From: Clostridiales bacterium
Lineage (GTDB): Bacteria; Bacillota; Clostridia; Clostridiales; Clostridiaceae
DNA: 63,266 nucleotides
Direction: 5' to 3'
Assembly: GCA_012519155.1 (NCBI GenBank)
Contig: JAAYQS010000201.1
Span: 1 to 63,266, forward strand
This document shows positions 11,741-21,544 of the stretch, in pieces (position 1 is the first letter of the stretch; each line of letters opens with the position of its first letter). The notes under the pieces were generated by a model, which made no database searches, was not told the origin of the DNA, and was given only the letters and a program-made list of their open reading frames with translations. A program made the translations under genes and the position numbers.

Positions 11741-11778
11741 AAAAAACTAGCTTGGCTAAAAGCCAAACTAGTTTTTTT
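11741..11778. terminator. terminator of nfnAB (bidirectional form)
   Basis: Stem TTGGCT/AGCCAA with a 3-base loop (11752-11766), extended by CTAG/CTAG across one mismatch, and flanked by six A and seven T. It follows the nfnB stop on the minus strand. Confidence 0.85.
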
Positions 11779-11790
11779 AATGAAATTACA

Positions 11791-13185
11791 TTATTTATTT
11801 TGTAAATATTCGTGTATTCCCTTTGCAGCTTTCTTTCCAGCTCCCATAGCAAGTATAACTGTAGCAGCACCTGTTACTGCATCTCCACCTGCAAATACTC
11901 CTTCTCTAGTAGTAGCACCAGTTTCTTCTGAAGCAACAATACACTTTCTATTATTAATTTCAAGTCCCTTAGTTGTAGATGAAATTAATGGATTTGGCGA
12001 TGTACCAAGTGACATTATTACTGTATCTACATCAATTTCAAATTCTGAACCTTTAATTTCTACTGGTTTTCTTCTTCCAGATGCATCTGGTTCTCCAAGT
12101 TCCATTTTAATACATTTTATAGATTTAACCCATCCATTTTCGTCTTCAACAATTTCTACTGGATTAGTTAATAAATCAAATATTATTCCTTCTTCTTTAG
12201 CATGATGTACTTCTTCAGCTCTTGCTGGAAGTTCTTCTTCACCTCTTCTATATACTATGTGAACCTCTGCTCCTAGTCTTAAAGCTGTTCTTGCTGCATC
12301 CATTGCAACATTTCCTCCACCAACTACGGCAACCTTTTTACCAGCTCTAATTGGAGTAGCATAATCATCCTTAAATGCTTTCATTAAGTTGTTTCTTGTT
12401 AAGAATTCATTAGCAGAACATACTCCATTAGCATCTTCACCTTTAATTCCCATAAATCTTGGAAGACCAGCACCTGATCCTATAAATGCTGCTTGGAATC
12501 CTTCTTTGTCAAATAACTCATCAATTGTAACAGTTTTACCTATAATAACATTTGTTTCAATTTTTACACCAAGTTTTTTAAGGTTTTCTATTTCACCCTT
12601 AACAACTGTAGATTTAGGTAATCTAAATTCTGGTATACCATAAACTAAAACTCCGCCTGCTTCATGTAATGCTTCAAATATAGTTACATCATAGCCTAGT
12701 TTTGCTAAATCACCAGCACAAGTTATACCTGCAGGACCACATCCTATTACTGCAACTTTTTTACCATTTTTAGGAGCAGTTTGTGAAAGATCTACATTAT
12801 GTTCTCTTGCCCAATCAGCAACAAATCTTTCAAGTTTACCTATTGATATAGCTTCACCCTTAATTCCAAGTACACATTGGCTTTCACATTGCTTTTCTTG
12901 TGGACATACTCTACCACAAACAGCAGGAAGTGCAGAAGCTTCAGCAATAATTTTAGCAGCTTCAGCAAAATTACCAAGCTTAACTTGTTCTATAAATCTT
13001 GGAATTGGAACACTAACTGGGCATTTTCCAACACATCTTGGATTTTTACAATTTAAACATCTTGAAGCTTCAGCCATTGCTTCTTCTTCATTATATCCTA
13101 AACATACTTCTTCAAAATTAGTTGCTCTAACTTTTGGATCTTGTTCTCTAACTGGTATCTTTTTCATTCTATCTACTACTTCCAT
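11791..13185 (-). CDS. nfnB: NADH-dependent ferredoxin:NADP+ oxidoreductase, large subunit
   Basis: Flavin subunit that bifurcates electrons from NADPH to ferredoxin and NAD+, or the reverse. The 464 residues resemble the glutamate synthase small subunit. The N-terminal Fe-S module holds CLNCKNPRCVGKCP and CGRVCPQEKQCESQC; the FAD site is VIGCGPAGITCAGDL; the second dinucleotide site is VVGGGNVAMDAARTA. I call NfnB rather than GltD because the gene overlaps nfnA by one base (TAATG) and no glutamate synthase large-subunit gene is present. It links the NADH and ferredoxin pools used by the butyrate pathway next door. Confidence 0.9.
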   Translation of the reverse strand: MEVVDRMKKIPVREQDPKVRATNFEEVCLGYNEEEAMAEASRCLNCKNPRCVGKCPVSVPIPRFIEQVKLGNFAEAAKIIAEASALPAVCGRVCPQEKQCESQCVLGIKGEAISIGKLERFVADWAREHNVDLSQTAPKNGKKVAVIGCGPAGITCAGDLAKLGYDVTIFEALHEAGGVLVYGIPEFRLPKSTVVKGEIENLKKLGVKIETNVIIGKTVTIDELFDKEGFQAAFIGSGAGLPRFMGIKGEDANGVCSANEFLTRNNLMKAFKDDYATPIRAGKKVAVVGGGNVAMDAARTALRLGAEVHIVYRRGEEELPARAEEVHHAKEEGIIFDLLTNPVEIVEDENGWVKSIKCIKMELGEPDASGRRKPVEIKGSEFEIDVDTVIMSLGTSPNPLISSTTKGLEINNRKCIVASEETGATTREGVFAGGDAVTGAATVILAMGAGKKAAKGIHEYLQNK

Positions 13186-14075
13186 TACTTGTCACCTCCA
13201 CAATGACCACATCCACCGTGATGCGTATCTCCTTCTTCTTCTTTAAGTTTAGCTCTTCCTTCTTCAGTTTTATACATAGCTTGTCTTCTCATTGCTTGGT
13301 CAAAATTAATTAAATGGCCGTCAAATTCTGGTCCATCAACACATGCGAATTTAACTTCGTCTCCAACAGTCACTCTGCATGCACCACACATTCCAGTACC
13401 ATCAACCATAATAGGATTCATACTTACAATAGTTTTAATATTTAATTCTTTAGTAAGTAAGCAAACAAATTTCATCATTATCATTGGTCCTATTGCTACT
13501 ACTAAATCATACTTTTTGCCTTCATTTTGAACTAAATCTTTTAATTTATCTGTAACCATTCCCTTAAAGCCTGATGAACCATCATCAGTTGCTAAATAAT
13601 AGTTACCAGCTACTTCTTTCATTTCATCTTCAAGAATTACTATATTAGTATTTCTAGCACCAACTATTACATCTGCCTTAACACCTTTTGAAGCAAGCCA
13701 TTTTACTTGAGGATAAACTGGTGCAGTACCAACTCCTCCTGCAATAAATAATATGTTCTTTTTCTTTAATTCATCTATGTCTTCATGAATTAATTCAGAA
13801 GGTTGTCCAAGTGGTCCAACAAAATCTCTAAAAGAATCTCCTTCTTCGTATTTTGCCATTTCAATAGTTGAAGCTCCAATAGTTTGGAAAACTATTGTAA
13901 CTGTTCCAGCTTCTCTGTCATAATCACAGACAGTTAAAGGAATTCTTTCTCCTTTTTCATCTGTTTTAACAATAACAAATTGTCCTGGTTCAGCTGATTT
14001 TGCAACTCTAGGTGCATATACATCCATTAAGTATATATTCTCGTTAAGTTGCCTTTTTTTCATTATTTTGTACAT
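13185..14075 (-). CDS. nfnA: NADH-dependent ferredoxin:NADP+ oxidoreductase, small subunit
   Basis: A 296-residue partner of NfnB, related to the dihydroorotate dehydrogenase electron-transfer subunit PyrK. It has an FAD/NAD-binding ferredoxin reductase fold (PGQFVIVKTDEKGERIPLT near residue 30) and a C-terminal [2Fe-2S] site GTGMCGACRVTVGDEVKFAC. A His/Cys-rich tail (HHGGCGHCGG) ends the protein and may bind metal; its role is unknown to me. First gene of the pair, with its own promoter. GGGGG lies about ten bases before the chosen ATG; a second ATG five codons later is possible. Confidence 0.9.
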   Translation of the reverse strand: MYKIMKKRQLNENIYLMDVYAPRVAKSAEPGQFVIVKTDEKGERIPLTVCDYDREAGTVTIVFQTIGASTIEMAKYEEGDSFRDFVGPLGQPSELIHEDIDELKKKNILFIAGGVGTAPVYPQVKWLASKGVKADVIVGARNTNIVILEDEMKEVAGNYYLATDDGSSGFKGMVTDKLKDLVQNEGKKYDLVVAIGPMIMMKFVCLLTKELNIKTIVSMNPIMVDGTGMCGACRVTVGDEVKFACVDGPEFDGHLINFDQAMRRQAMYKTEEGRAKLKEEEGDTHHGGCGHCGGDK

Positions 14076-14130
14076 GGTTTTCTAACCCCCATTTTACTGC
14101 TATAAAGCATTTTTTTATATACACTTATTA

Positions 14131-14159
14131 ATTATACAATATTATTAAAAAAATTAACA
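14131..14159 (-). promoter_or_regulatory. nfnAB promoter candidate
   Basis: TATAAT (14131-14136) on the minus strand, 17 bases after a weak -35 box TGTTAA (14154-14159). A convincing Rex palindrome is not present here. Confidence 0.45.
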
Positions 14160-14310
14160 TATTATTTTACTTTTTAATTGTGGTAATTATACCAAACAAA
14201 CATTTATTACCCAATATTGAATAGGCCTCTTAAGAAATCACCAATAACCCCTGGTAGTACTGTTGTAACAGTTCTAATTACAAATATAAAGAAAATTATA
14301 AAAAAGGCAT

Positions 14311-14350
14311 AAAAACAAAGTGCTTAGAAAAATATTTTCTAAGCACTTTG
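14311..14350 (-). terminator. terminator of the butyryl-CoA operon
   Basis: A 16-bp perfect stem (14316-14331 with 14335-14350), a 3-base loop and a T-rich tract on the minus strand, 23 bases after the hbd stop. Confidence 0.9.
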
Positions 14351-14372
14351 CTATTTACATAGTAGTAAAGAA

Positions 14373-15221
14373 TTACTTATTGTAATCGTAGAATCCCTTT
14401 CCTGACTTTCTTCCAAGCCATCCAGCTCTAACATACTTTCTAAGTAATGTACAACATCTATACTTACTATCACCAGTTTCATTGTATAATACATCCATTA
14501 TAGCAACTACTATATCAAGACCAACTAAATCACCTAATGCTAAAGGTCCCATTGGATGGTTAGCACCAAGCATCATAGCAGCATCAATATCTTCAGCAGT
14601 AGCAACGCCTTCTTGAAGAATGAAAGCAGCTTCATTAATCATTGGGATTAATATTCTATTTACAACAAATCCTGGAGCTTCCTTAACTTCTACTGGAGTC
14701 TTTCCTATTTTTTCAGCAACAGCTTTAACTGCATCAAAAGTTTCTTGAGATGTAGCAGCACCTCTTATAACTTCAACAAGCTTCATAACTGGAGCTGGAT
14801 TAAAGAAATGCATTCCTATAACCTTATCTGGTCTCTTTGTAGCTGAAGCTACTTCAGTTATTGAAAGAGAAGATGTATTTGAAGCTAAGATTGTTTCTGG
14901 CTTACAAATTTCATCAAGTTCAGCAAATATTGATTGCTTTATTTTCATATTTTCAACAGCTGCTTCAACAACTAAGTCACAATCAGCTGCAAGTTTCATA
15001 TCAGTAGTTCCTGATATTCTTGAAAGTATAGCCTCCTTATCTTCTTCGCTCATTTTTCCTTTAGCAACTCTCTTTTCTAATCCTTTTTGGATTCCTGCTA
15101 TTCCTCTTTGAACGAATTCTTCTTTAATATCTCTAACTATAACTTCGCATCCTTTTTGAGCGAAAGCTTGAACGATACCAGAACCCATAGTTCCTGCACC
15201 AAGTACAAATACTTTTTTCAT
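14373..15221 (-). CDS. hbd: 3-hydroxybutyryl-CoA dehydrogenase
   Basis: Reduces acetoacetyl-CoA to 3-hydroxybutyryl-CoA in butyrate formation. The protein is 282 residues, the family length. The NAD(P) site [15 protein letters not shown] is at the N-terminus. The catalytic His lies in [17 protein letters not shown] and the conserved Asn in [14 protein letters not shown]. The start at 15221 follows GGAGGG; the longer frame to 15236 adds five residues that match no family N-terminus. Last gene of crt-bcd-etfB-etfA-hbd, 21 bases after etfA and followed by a strong terminator. Confidence 0.97.
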   Translation of the reverse strand: MKKVFVLGAGTMGSGIVQAFAQKGCEVIVRDIKEEFVQRGIAGIQKGLEKRVAKGKMSEEDKEAILSRISGTTDMKLAADCDLVVEAAVENMKIKQSIFAELDEICKPETILASNTSSLSITEVASATKRPDKVIGMHFFNPAPVMKLVEVIRGAATSQETFDAVKAVAEKIGKTPVEVKEAPGFVVNRILIPMINEAAFILQEGVATAEDIDAAMMLGANHPMGPLALGDLVGLDIVVAIMDVLYNETGDSKYRCCTLLRKYVRAGWLGRKSGKGFYDYNK

Positions 15222-15242
15222 TATTGTTCCCTCCAAATAATA

Positions 15243-16250
15243 TTATTCAGCTTCTTTAATTGCTTTTGCTTGTGCAATTAATTCAGGTAAAACTTTCTTA
15301 ACATCTCCAACTATTCCATAGTCAGCAACTTGGAATATTGGTGCACTTTCATCTTTGTTAATTGCAATAATCATATCAGAATCTTGCATACCAGCAACGT
15401 GTTGAATAGCTCCTGAAATACCACAAGCTATATAAATTGATGGTTTAACAGTTTTACCAGTTTGACCAACTTGATATGCATTTTCTATCCATCCTTTTTC
15501 TACAGCAGCTCTAGATCCAGCAACAACTCCACCTAAAACATCTGCAAGTTCCTTAAGTAATTGGAAGTTTTCTTTAGATCCAACTCCTCTACCACCAGAA
15601 ACTATTACTTTTGCTTCTGAAATATCAATTATATCTTTTGCAGTTTTAACTGTTTCTATAACCTTTGTTCTAACATCGCTATCAGCTAATTCTACTTTAA
15701 CTTCTTCTATTTGACACTTGCTTGGATCAGTAGTAACTTTTTCGAATACTCCTGGTCTTACTGTAGCCATTTGAGGTCTGTGATCTGGGCAAGCTATTGT
15801 TGCCATTAAGTTACCACCAAATGCTGGTCTTGTAGCAAGTAATCCACCATTTTCAACTTCAACATCAATTGATGTACAGTCAGCTGTAAGTCCTGTAGAT
15901 AATCTAGCAGCTATTCTTGGACCTAAATCTCTTCCAATAAATGTAGCTCCTACAAATAAGATTCCTGGTTTTCTTTCATTTGCTAAATCACAAATTACTT
16001 TTGTGTAAGCATCAGTTGTATAATGCTCTAAATTTTTATCTTCAGCAACTAATACTTTATCAGCACCATGTTCAGCTAATGTATTTGCTAATGCTTTTAC
16101 ATTGTTACCTAAAAGTACAGCTGTAAGCTCAACTCCTAATTTATCTGCAACTCTTCTACCTTCTCCAAGTAGTTCTAAAGATACTTTTTGTAATTCGCCT
16201 TCTCTTTGTTCAGCGAAGACCCAAACGCCTTTATAATCTGCTATGTTCAT
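15243..16250 (-). CDS. etfA: electron transfer flavoprotein, alpha subunit
   Basis: With EtfB and Bcd it forms the bifurcating complex that couples crotonyl-CoA reduction by NADH to ferredoxin reduction. The protein is 335 residues: an N-terminal domain (MNIADYKGVWVFAEQREGEL) and the C-terminal FAD-binding domain with SRAAVEKGWI, QVGQTGKTVKPSIYIACGIS and AIQHVAGM. No extra ferredoxin domain is fused. The ribosome site AGGAGG is well placed. Its position between etfB and hbd in a tightly spaced operon supports the butyryl-CoA role. Confidence 0.97.
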   Translation of the reverse strand: MNIADYKGVWVFAEQREGELQKVSLELLGEGRRVADKLGVELTAVLLGNNVKALANTLAEHGADKVLVAEDKNLEHYTTDAYTKVICDLANERKPGILFVGATFIGRDLGPRIAARLSTGLTADCTSIDVEVENGGLLATRPAFGGNLMATIACPDHRPQMATVRPGVFEKVTTDPSKCQIEEVKVELADSDVRTKVIETVKTAKDIIDISEAKVIVSGGRGVGSKENFQLLKELADVLGGVVAGSRAAVEKGWIENAYQVGQTGKTVKPSIYIACGISGAIQHVAGMQDSDMIIAINKDESAPIFQVADYGIVGDVKKVLPELIAQAKAIKEAE

Positions 16251-16271
16251 AATAAACTTTCCTCCTATATA

Positions 16272-17051
16272 TTAGATGTAGTGTTTTTCTTTTAATTTTC
16301 CTAAAACGTAAGCTACTGCTTCCTTAGGTGCTTCTTTAACTAATTCGCCAGCTCCCTTAACTTCTTTAGTCATTGACTTCTTAACTTTTGTAGGTGAACC
16401 TTTTAATCCTAATTCGCTTGCATCTACATCTATATCAGCTGCAGTCATAACTTTTATTTCATCATCAGATGTTTCAAAGATTCTTGAAACATTCATGTAT
16501 CTAGCTTCGTTTAATTCTTCAATTGCAGTTAATAGACAAGGAGTCTTAACTTCAACAATTTGATGTCCATCTTCTAATGCTCTGTTAACTACTAATGTAT
16601 CACCTTTAACTTCAACATTTTGAACATATGTTACTTGAGGAATTCCTAAATGTTCAGCTATTTCTGGTCCAACTTGTGCAGTATCACCATCAATTGCTTG
16701 TCTTCCAGCAAATATTAAATCATAATCGAATTTCTTTATAAGACCAGCTAAAGCTTTTGAAGTTGCTAAAGTATCAGCTCCTCCAAGTACTCTATCAGTT
16801 AAAAGTACAGCTTCATCTGCACCCATACATAATGCTTCTCTAAGTGCTGCTTTAGCATTAGGAATACCCATGCTAAGAACTGTAACCTTTCCTCCAACTT
16901 GTTCCTTTAATTGAAGAGCTCCTTCTAATGCATGCTTATCTTCTGGGTTTATTATAGCTGGAACTCCATCTCTAATTAATGTTCCAGTTTTAGGATCTAT
17001 CTTAACAGCTGTAGTATCTGGAACTTGCTTTAAACAAACTACTATATTCAT
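16272..17051 (-). CDS. etfB: electron transfer flavoprotein, beta subunit
   Basis: Carries the bifurcating flavin in Bcd-EtfAB complexes. The protein is 259 residues, starting MNIVVCLKQVPDTTAVKIDP, with the nucleotide-binding region AGRQAIDGDTAQVGPEIAEHL and the signature EARYMNVSRIFE. It lies 13 bases after bcd and 21 before etfA, consistent with stoichiometric co-translation. AGGAGG precedes the start. Confidence 0.97.
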   Translation of the reverse strand: MNIVVCLKQVPDTTAVKIDPKTGTLIRDGVPAIINPEDKHALEGALQLKEQVGGKVTVLSMGIPNAKAALREALCMGADEAVLLTDRVLGGADTLATSKALAGLIKKFDYDLIFAGRQAIDGDTAQVGPEIAEHLGIPQVTYVQNVEVKGDTLVVNRALEDGHQIVEVKTPCLLTAIEELNEARYMNVSRIFETSDDEIKVMTAADIDVDASELGLKGSPTKVKKSMTKEVKGAGELVKEAPKEAVAYVLGKLKEKHYI

Positions 17052-17064
17052 TATTTAGTGCCTC

Positions 17065-18204
17065 CTATCTTAAAATGTTTCCTGAGATAACCATCTTTTG
17101 AACTTCTGAAGTTCCTTCGTAGATTTCTGTTATCTTAGCATCTCTCATCATTCTTTCAACTGGATATTCCTTAGTAAATCCGTATCCACCAAAGATTTGA
17201 ACTGCCTTAGTTGTTACTTCCATAGCAACTTCTGCTGCAAAAAGTTTTGCTCTAGCAGCTTCTACTGTATAAGGTTTACCCATTTGCTTATTCATAGCAG
17301 CTTTATATACTAAATGCTTAGCAGCTTCTATCTTAACATCCATTTCTGCAATATACCATTGTAATCCTTGGAATGCAGCAAGTGGTTTCTTAAATTGTTT
17401 TCTTTCTTTCATATATGCAACAGCTTCTTCGAAAGCTCCTTCTGCAATACCTAAAGCTTGAGCAGCAATACCAATTCTTCCACCATCAAGAGTGTGCATT
17501 GCTATCTTGAATCCTTTTCCTTCTTTTCCGATTAAGTTTTCCTTTGGAACTATACAATCTTCCATAATAAGTTCTGTTGTTGAAGATGCTCTAATACCCA
17601 TCTTATTTTCAACATTACCTATTGAGAATCCTGGAAAGTCTTTTTCTACGATAAATGCAGAAATTCCTCTAGTTCCTTGGCTCTTATCAGTCATAGCAAA
17701 TATTATGAAAGTTTCAGCAACTCCACCATTTGTTATGAATATCTTTGAACCATTTAATACATAATGATCGCCATCAAGTACTGCAGTTGTTTGTTGTCCA
17801 GCTGCATCTGTTCCTGCATTAGGTTCTGTTAAACCAAAAGCACCAATTTTCTTACCAGAGCAAAGGTCTGGTAAATATTTAGCTTTTTGTTCTGGAGTAC
17901 CATTTTCATCAATTACTGATGCACATAAAGATGTGTGAGCAGAAAGAATAACACCTGTAGTACCACATACTTTAGATAATTCTTCAACAGCTATGATGTA
18001 TGATAATACATCTCCACCTGCTCCTCCTACTTCTTTAGAAAATGGAATACCCATCATTCCAAGTTTACCCATTTTTTTAACATTTTCCATTGGGAATTGT
18101 TCTGTCTCGTCGATTTCTGCAGCAATTGGTTTAACTTCATTTACTGCGAATTCTCTAACCATTTGTTGCATAAGTTGTTGTTCTTTAGTTAATTCGAAAT
18201 TCAT
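17065..18204 (-). CDS. bcd: butyryl-CoA dehydrogenase
   Basis: Acyl-CoA dehydrogenase fold working in the reducing direction, from crotonyl-CoA to butyryl-CoA. The protein is 379 residues. The signature GAFGLTEPNAGTDAAGQQT is near residue 125, and the FAD/C-terminal signature QIFGGYGFTKEYPVERMMRD near 335. The catalytic base is the Glu in ITEIYEGTSEVQK. GGAGGG lies before the start. It is 38 bases after crt and part of the bifurcating complex with EtfAB. Confidence 0.97.
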   Translation of the reverse strand: MNFELTKEQQLMQQMVREFAVNEVKPIAAEIDETEQFPMENVKKMGKLGMMGIPFSKEVGGAGGDVLSYIIAVEELSKVCGTTGVILSAHTSLCASVIDENGTPEQKAKYLPDLCSGKKIGAFGLTEPNAGTDAAGQQTTAVLDGDHYVLNGSKIFITNGGVAETFIIFAMTDKSQGTRGISAFIVEKDFPGFSIGNVENKMGIRASSTTELIMEDCIVPKENLIGKEGKGFKIAMHTLDGGRIGIAAQALGIAEGAFEEAVAYMKERKQFKKPLAAFQGLQWYIAEMDVKIEAAKHLVYKAAMNKQMGKPYTVEAARAKLFAAEVAMEVTTKAVQIFGGYGFTKEYPVERMMRDAKITEIYEGTSEVQKMVISGNILR

Positions 18205-18242
18205 TTAATTAACCCTCCTTAAATATTCTTATAAAAACAATT

Positions 18243-19028
18243 TTATTTGTTTTGGAAGTTCTTTTCTTTTCTTCTTTCTAAGAATGCTGTCATTCCTTCA
18301 GTTTGGTCACTGCTAGCGAAACACTTACCAAAGTTTTCAGCTTCAATTTCTACTGCCTTATCTATTGATACTTGCATACCTCTATTTATAGCATCTTTAC
18401 TCATTCTAACTGCTATAGGAGCATTAGCTATAATTTTTGATGCCATAGCCTTTGCTTCATCCATTAAACTTTCTAAAGGTACAACTTTATTAACTAATCC
18501 AATTCTATAAGCTTCATCAGCTTTAATGTTTCTTGCTGTATATATCATTTCTTTAGCCTTACCAAGACCAACTATTCTAGCTAATCTTTGAGTGCCACCA
18601 AATCCTGGAGTAATACCTAAACCAACTTCTGGTTGACCAAATACAGCTTTATCAGAAGCAATTCTTATATCACATGCCATTGATATTTCACAACCACCAC
18701 CTAGCGCAAATCCTTGAATTGCAGCTATTACAGGCTTGTTTAAGTTTTCAAGTCTTAAAAATACTTTGTTACCTAATGAACCAAATTCTTTTCCTTCATT
18801 TTCATTTAAATCTTTCATTTCTGAAATATCAGCACCAGCTACAAAAGATTTTTCTCCAGCACCTGTTAATATAACTGCATAAATATTAGAATCATTTTCT
18901 AAATCAGCAATTACAGTATCAAGGTCCTTTAAAGTTTCTGAATTTAGAGCGTTTAATGCCTTTGGTCTATTGATTGTTACAATAGCTAAATGTTCTTCTT
19001 TTTCAAGAATTACGTTCTTTAATTCCAT
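18243..19028 (-). CDS. crt: 3-hydroxybutyryl-CoA dehydratase (crotonase)
   Basis: Dehydrates 3-hydroxybutyryl-CoA to crotonyl-CoA. The protein is 261 residues with the crotonase oxyanion-hole motif AGADISEMK near residue 65, AAIQGFALGGGCEISMACDI near 100 and the second catalytic Glu in FGQPEVGLGITPGFGGTQRL. AAGGAGG precedes the start. First gene of the butyryl-CoA operon; its promoter overlaps a Rex operator. The thiolase gene that normally feeds this pathway is not in the window. Confidence 0.97.
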   Translation of the reverse strand: MELKNVILEKEEHLAIVTINRPKALNALNSETLKDLDTVIADLENDSNIYAVILTGAGEKSFVAGADISEMKDLNENEGKEFGSLGNKVFLRLENLNKPVIAAIQGFALGGGCEISMACDIRIASDKAVFGQPEVGLGITPGFGGTQRLARIVGLGKAKEMIYTARNIKADEAYRIGLVNKVVPLESLMDEAKAMASKIIANAPIAVRMSKDAINRGMQVSIDKAVEIEAENFGKCFASSDQTEGMTAFLERRKEKNFQNK

Positions 19029-19132
19029 TCCTTTTATCCTCCTTAATTTTTGAACTTGCTTTATTTACAAAATTTCTTTTTAAAGAAATATTGTTACTAA
19101 ATTATTAATTATTTTTTGCACATTTTTTTATT

Positions 19133-19150
19133 TTGTTAATATTATAACAA
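19133..19150 (-). promoter_or_regulatory. Rex operator over the crt operon promoter
   Basis: TTGTTAATATTATAACAA, differing from the Rex consensus TTGTTAA-N4-TTAACAA at one base. A minus-strand TATAAT (19141-19146) lies inside it, so Rex would occlude the promoter. The rex gene is the next gene upstream. A weaker partial copy lies at 19091-19108. No clear -35 box was identified. Confidence 0.85.
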
Positions 19151-19283
19151 TGTGTATTAAAAAAATATTTAGAGATTAAAACTACTCCAATTACGATTAT
19201 ATATGTTTATTCCTTTTTTTGCAACATATAAAAGTCTAAAAATGCTTTATTATTTAAAGATTATACAAGTGCAAAAATTTCAA

Positions 19284-19925
19284 TTATTTATTTTGATTTC
19301 TTGTATGAAGCAAATATATAAGTGTCATTAAACTTTCACTTAAATGAACATTTTCAACAATTACGTCACTTGGAACATTTAAATCTACAGGTGCAAAATT
19401 CCATATACCTTTAACACCTTCATTTACTAGCATATCACATACCTTTTGAGCATTAAGTCTTGGTACACATATAATACCAATATCAATATTGTTATTTTTT
19501 ATATGGCTAGTTAACTTATCCATTTGTTGAATTTTTACGCCTCTTATTTCTTTTCCATTAAGCTTTGGATTTGCATCAAATATCCCAGTTAAATTGAATC
19601 CAATATTATCAAATCTAGTATAATTAGCTATAGCTTGTCCGATATTACCGGCTCCTACAATAACAGTATTTTGAACAGTGTCTAGTCCCAATATTGTGTT
19701 TATTTGACTATAAAGTTCTTTTACATTATATCCATATCCTTGCTGTCCAAAATCCCCAAAGCAATTTAAATCCTGCCTAATTTGAGATGCTGTAAATCCT
19801 ATCTTCTCCCCAAGTTCTTTAGATGAAATTCTATCAACTTCATTATTCATGAGTTCTTCAAGATATCTATGATACTTAGGCAATCTTTTAATAACAGCCA
19901 TAGAAATATTTTTCTTCTTGTCCAT
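19284..19925 (-). CDS. rex: redox-sensing transcriptional repressor Rex
   Basis: NADH/NAD+-sensing repressor of fermentation genes. The protein is 213 residues: a winged-helix DNA-binding domain (about 1-80, with GFTASQIRQDLNCFGDFG) and a Rossmann NAD(H) domain beginning VIVGAGNIGQAIANY. The ATG at 19925 is chosen; the longer frame only adds a TTG codon. GAGG lies just upstream. It is encoded on the same strand upstream of crt and separated by 255 bases that hold the Rex operator, a typical clostridial arrangement. Likely targets here are crt-hbd and the hydrogenase at 4213-5703. Confidence 0.97.
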   Translation of the reverse strand: MDKKKNISMAVIKRLPKYHRYLEELMNNEVDRISSKELGEKIGFTASQIRQDLNCFGDFGQQGYGYNVKELYSQINTILGLDTVQNTVIVGAGNIGQAIANYTRFDNIGFNLTGIFDANPKLNGKEIRGVKIQQMDKLTSHIKNNNIDIGIICVPRLNAQKVCDMLVNEGVKGIWNFAPVDLNVPSDVIVENVHLSESLMTLIYLLHTRNQNK

Positions 19926-20010
19926 CAATGATCCTCTTTTCTTTTTTAATATCTTATTTTATATTAACATAAAATTTATACTATTACCTAATATTTTTTA
20001 TCAACAATTT

Positions 20011-20067
20011 TATTAAAAAAGCAATACAAAATGTAAATAAAAACATCTATCATCTTATATTGCTTTT
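20011..20067 (-). terminator. terminator of eno
   Basis: Stem AAAAGCAATA (20017-20026) with TATTGCTTTT (20058-20067), a long loop holding a minor ATGT/ACAT pairing, and T-rich sequence after it on the minus strand. Confidence 0.55.
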
Positions 20068-20075
20068 AATTTAAT

Positions 20076-21386
<1,311 letters not shown>

Positions 21387-21460
21387 CTACATTATCTATG
21401 ATAGTATTAGCTTTTGAATGTTTTTTATTCTTGTTTTTAATTAATAATTAACCAAAGTTA

Positions 21461-21544
21461 AAGCCAAGACAAATGATATATCCTTAAGCAGATTTTTATT
21501 ATTTACATTATCTACTTAAGGAAACATATCAAAAGTCCTGGCTT
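21461..21544 (-). ncRNA. 84-nt hairpin between the kinase-like gene and eno
   Basis: Arms of about 33 bases (21461-21493 with 21510-21544) pair almost throughout. Two of the plus-strand mismatches become G-U pairs in minus-strand RNA, so the structure appears kept in the RNA read toward eno. It spans the stop codon of the kinase-like gene. There is no U-tract after it, so it is not a standard terminator. It could be a processing site, an eno leader element or a transcript-end stabiliser. Confidence 0.5.

Noticed and set aside
11780..12205. 141-codon plus-strand ORF antisense to nfnB
   Set aside because: Low-complexity Ser/Pro/Ala translation typical of an antisense shadow, with no homology I recognise.
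14100..14165. Rex site upstream of nfnA
   Set aside because: Only a loose TGTTAA...TTAATA similarity; not the palindrome seen at crt and the hydrogenase gene.
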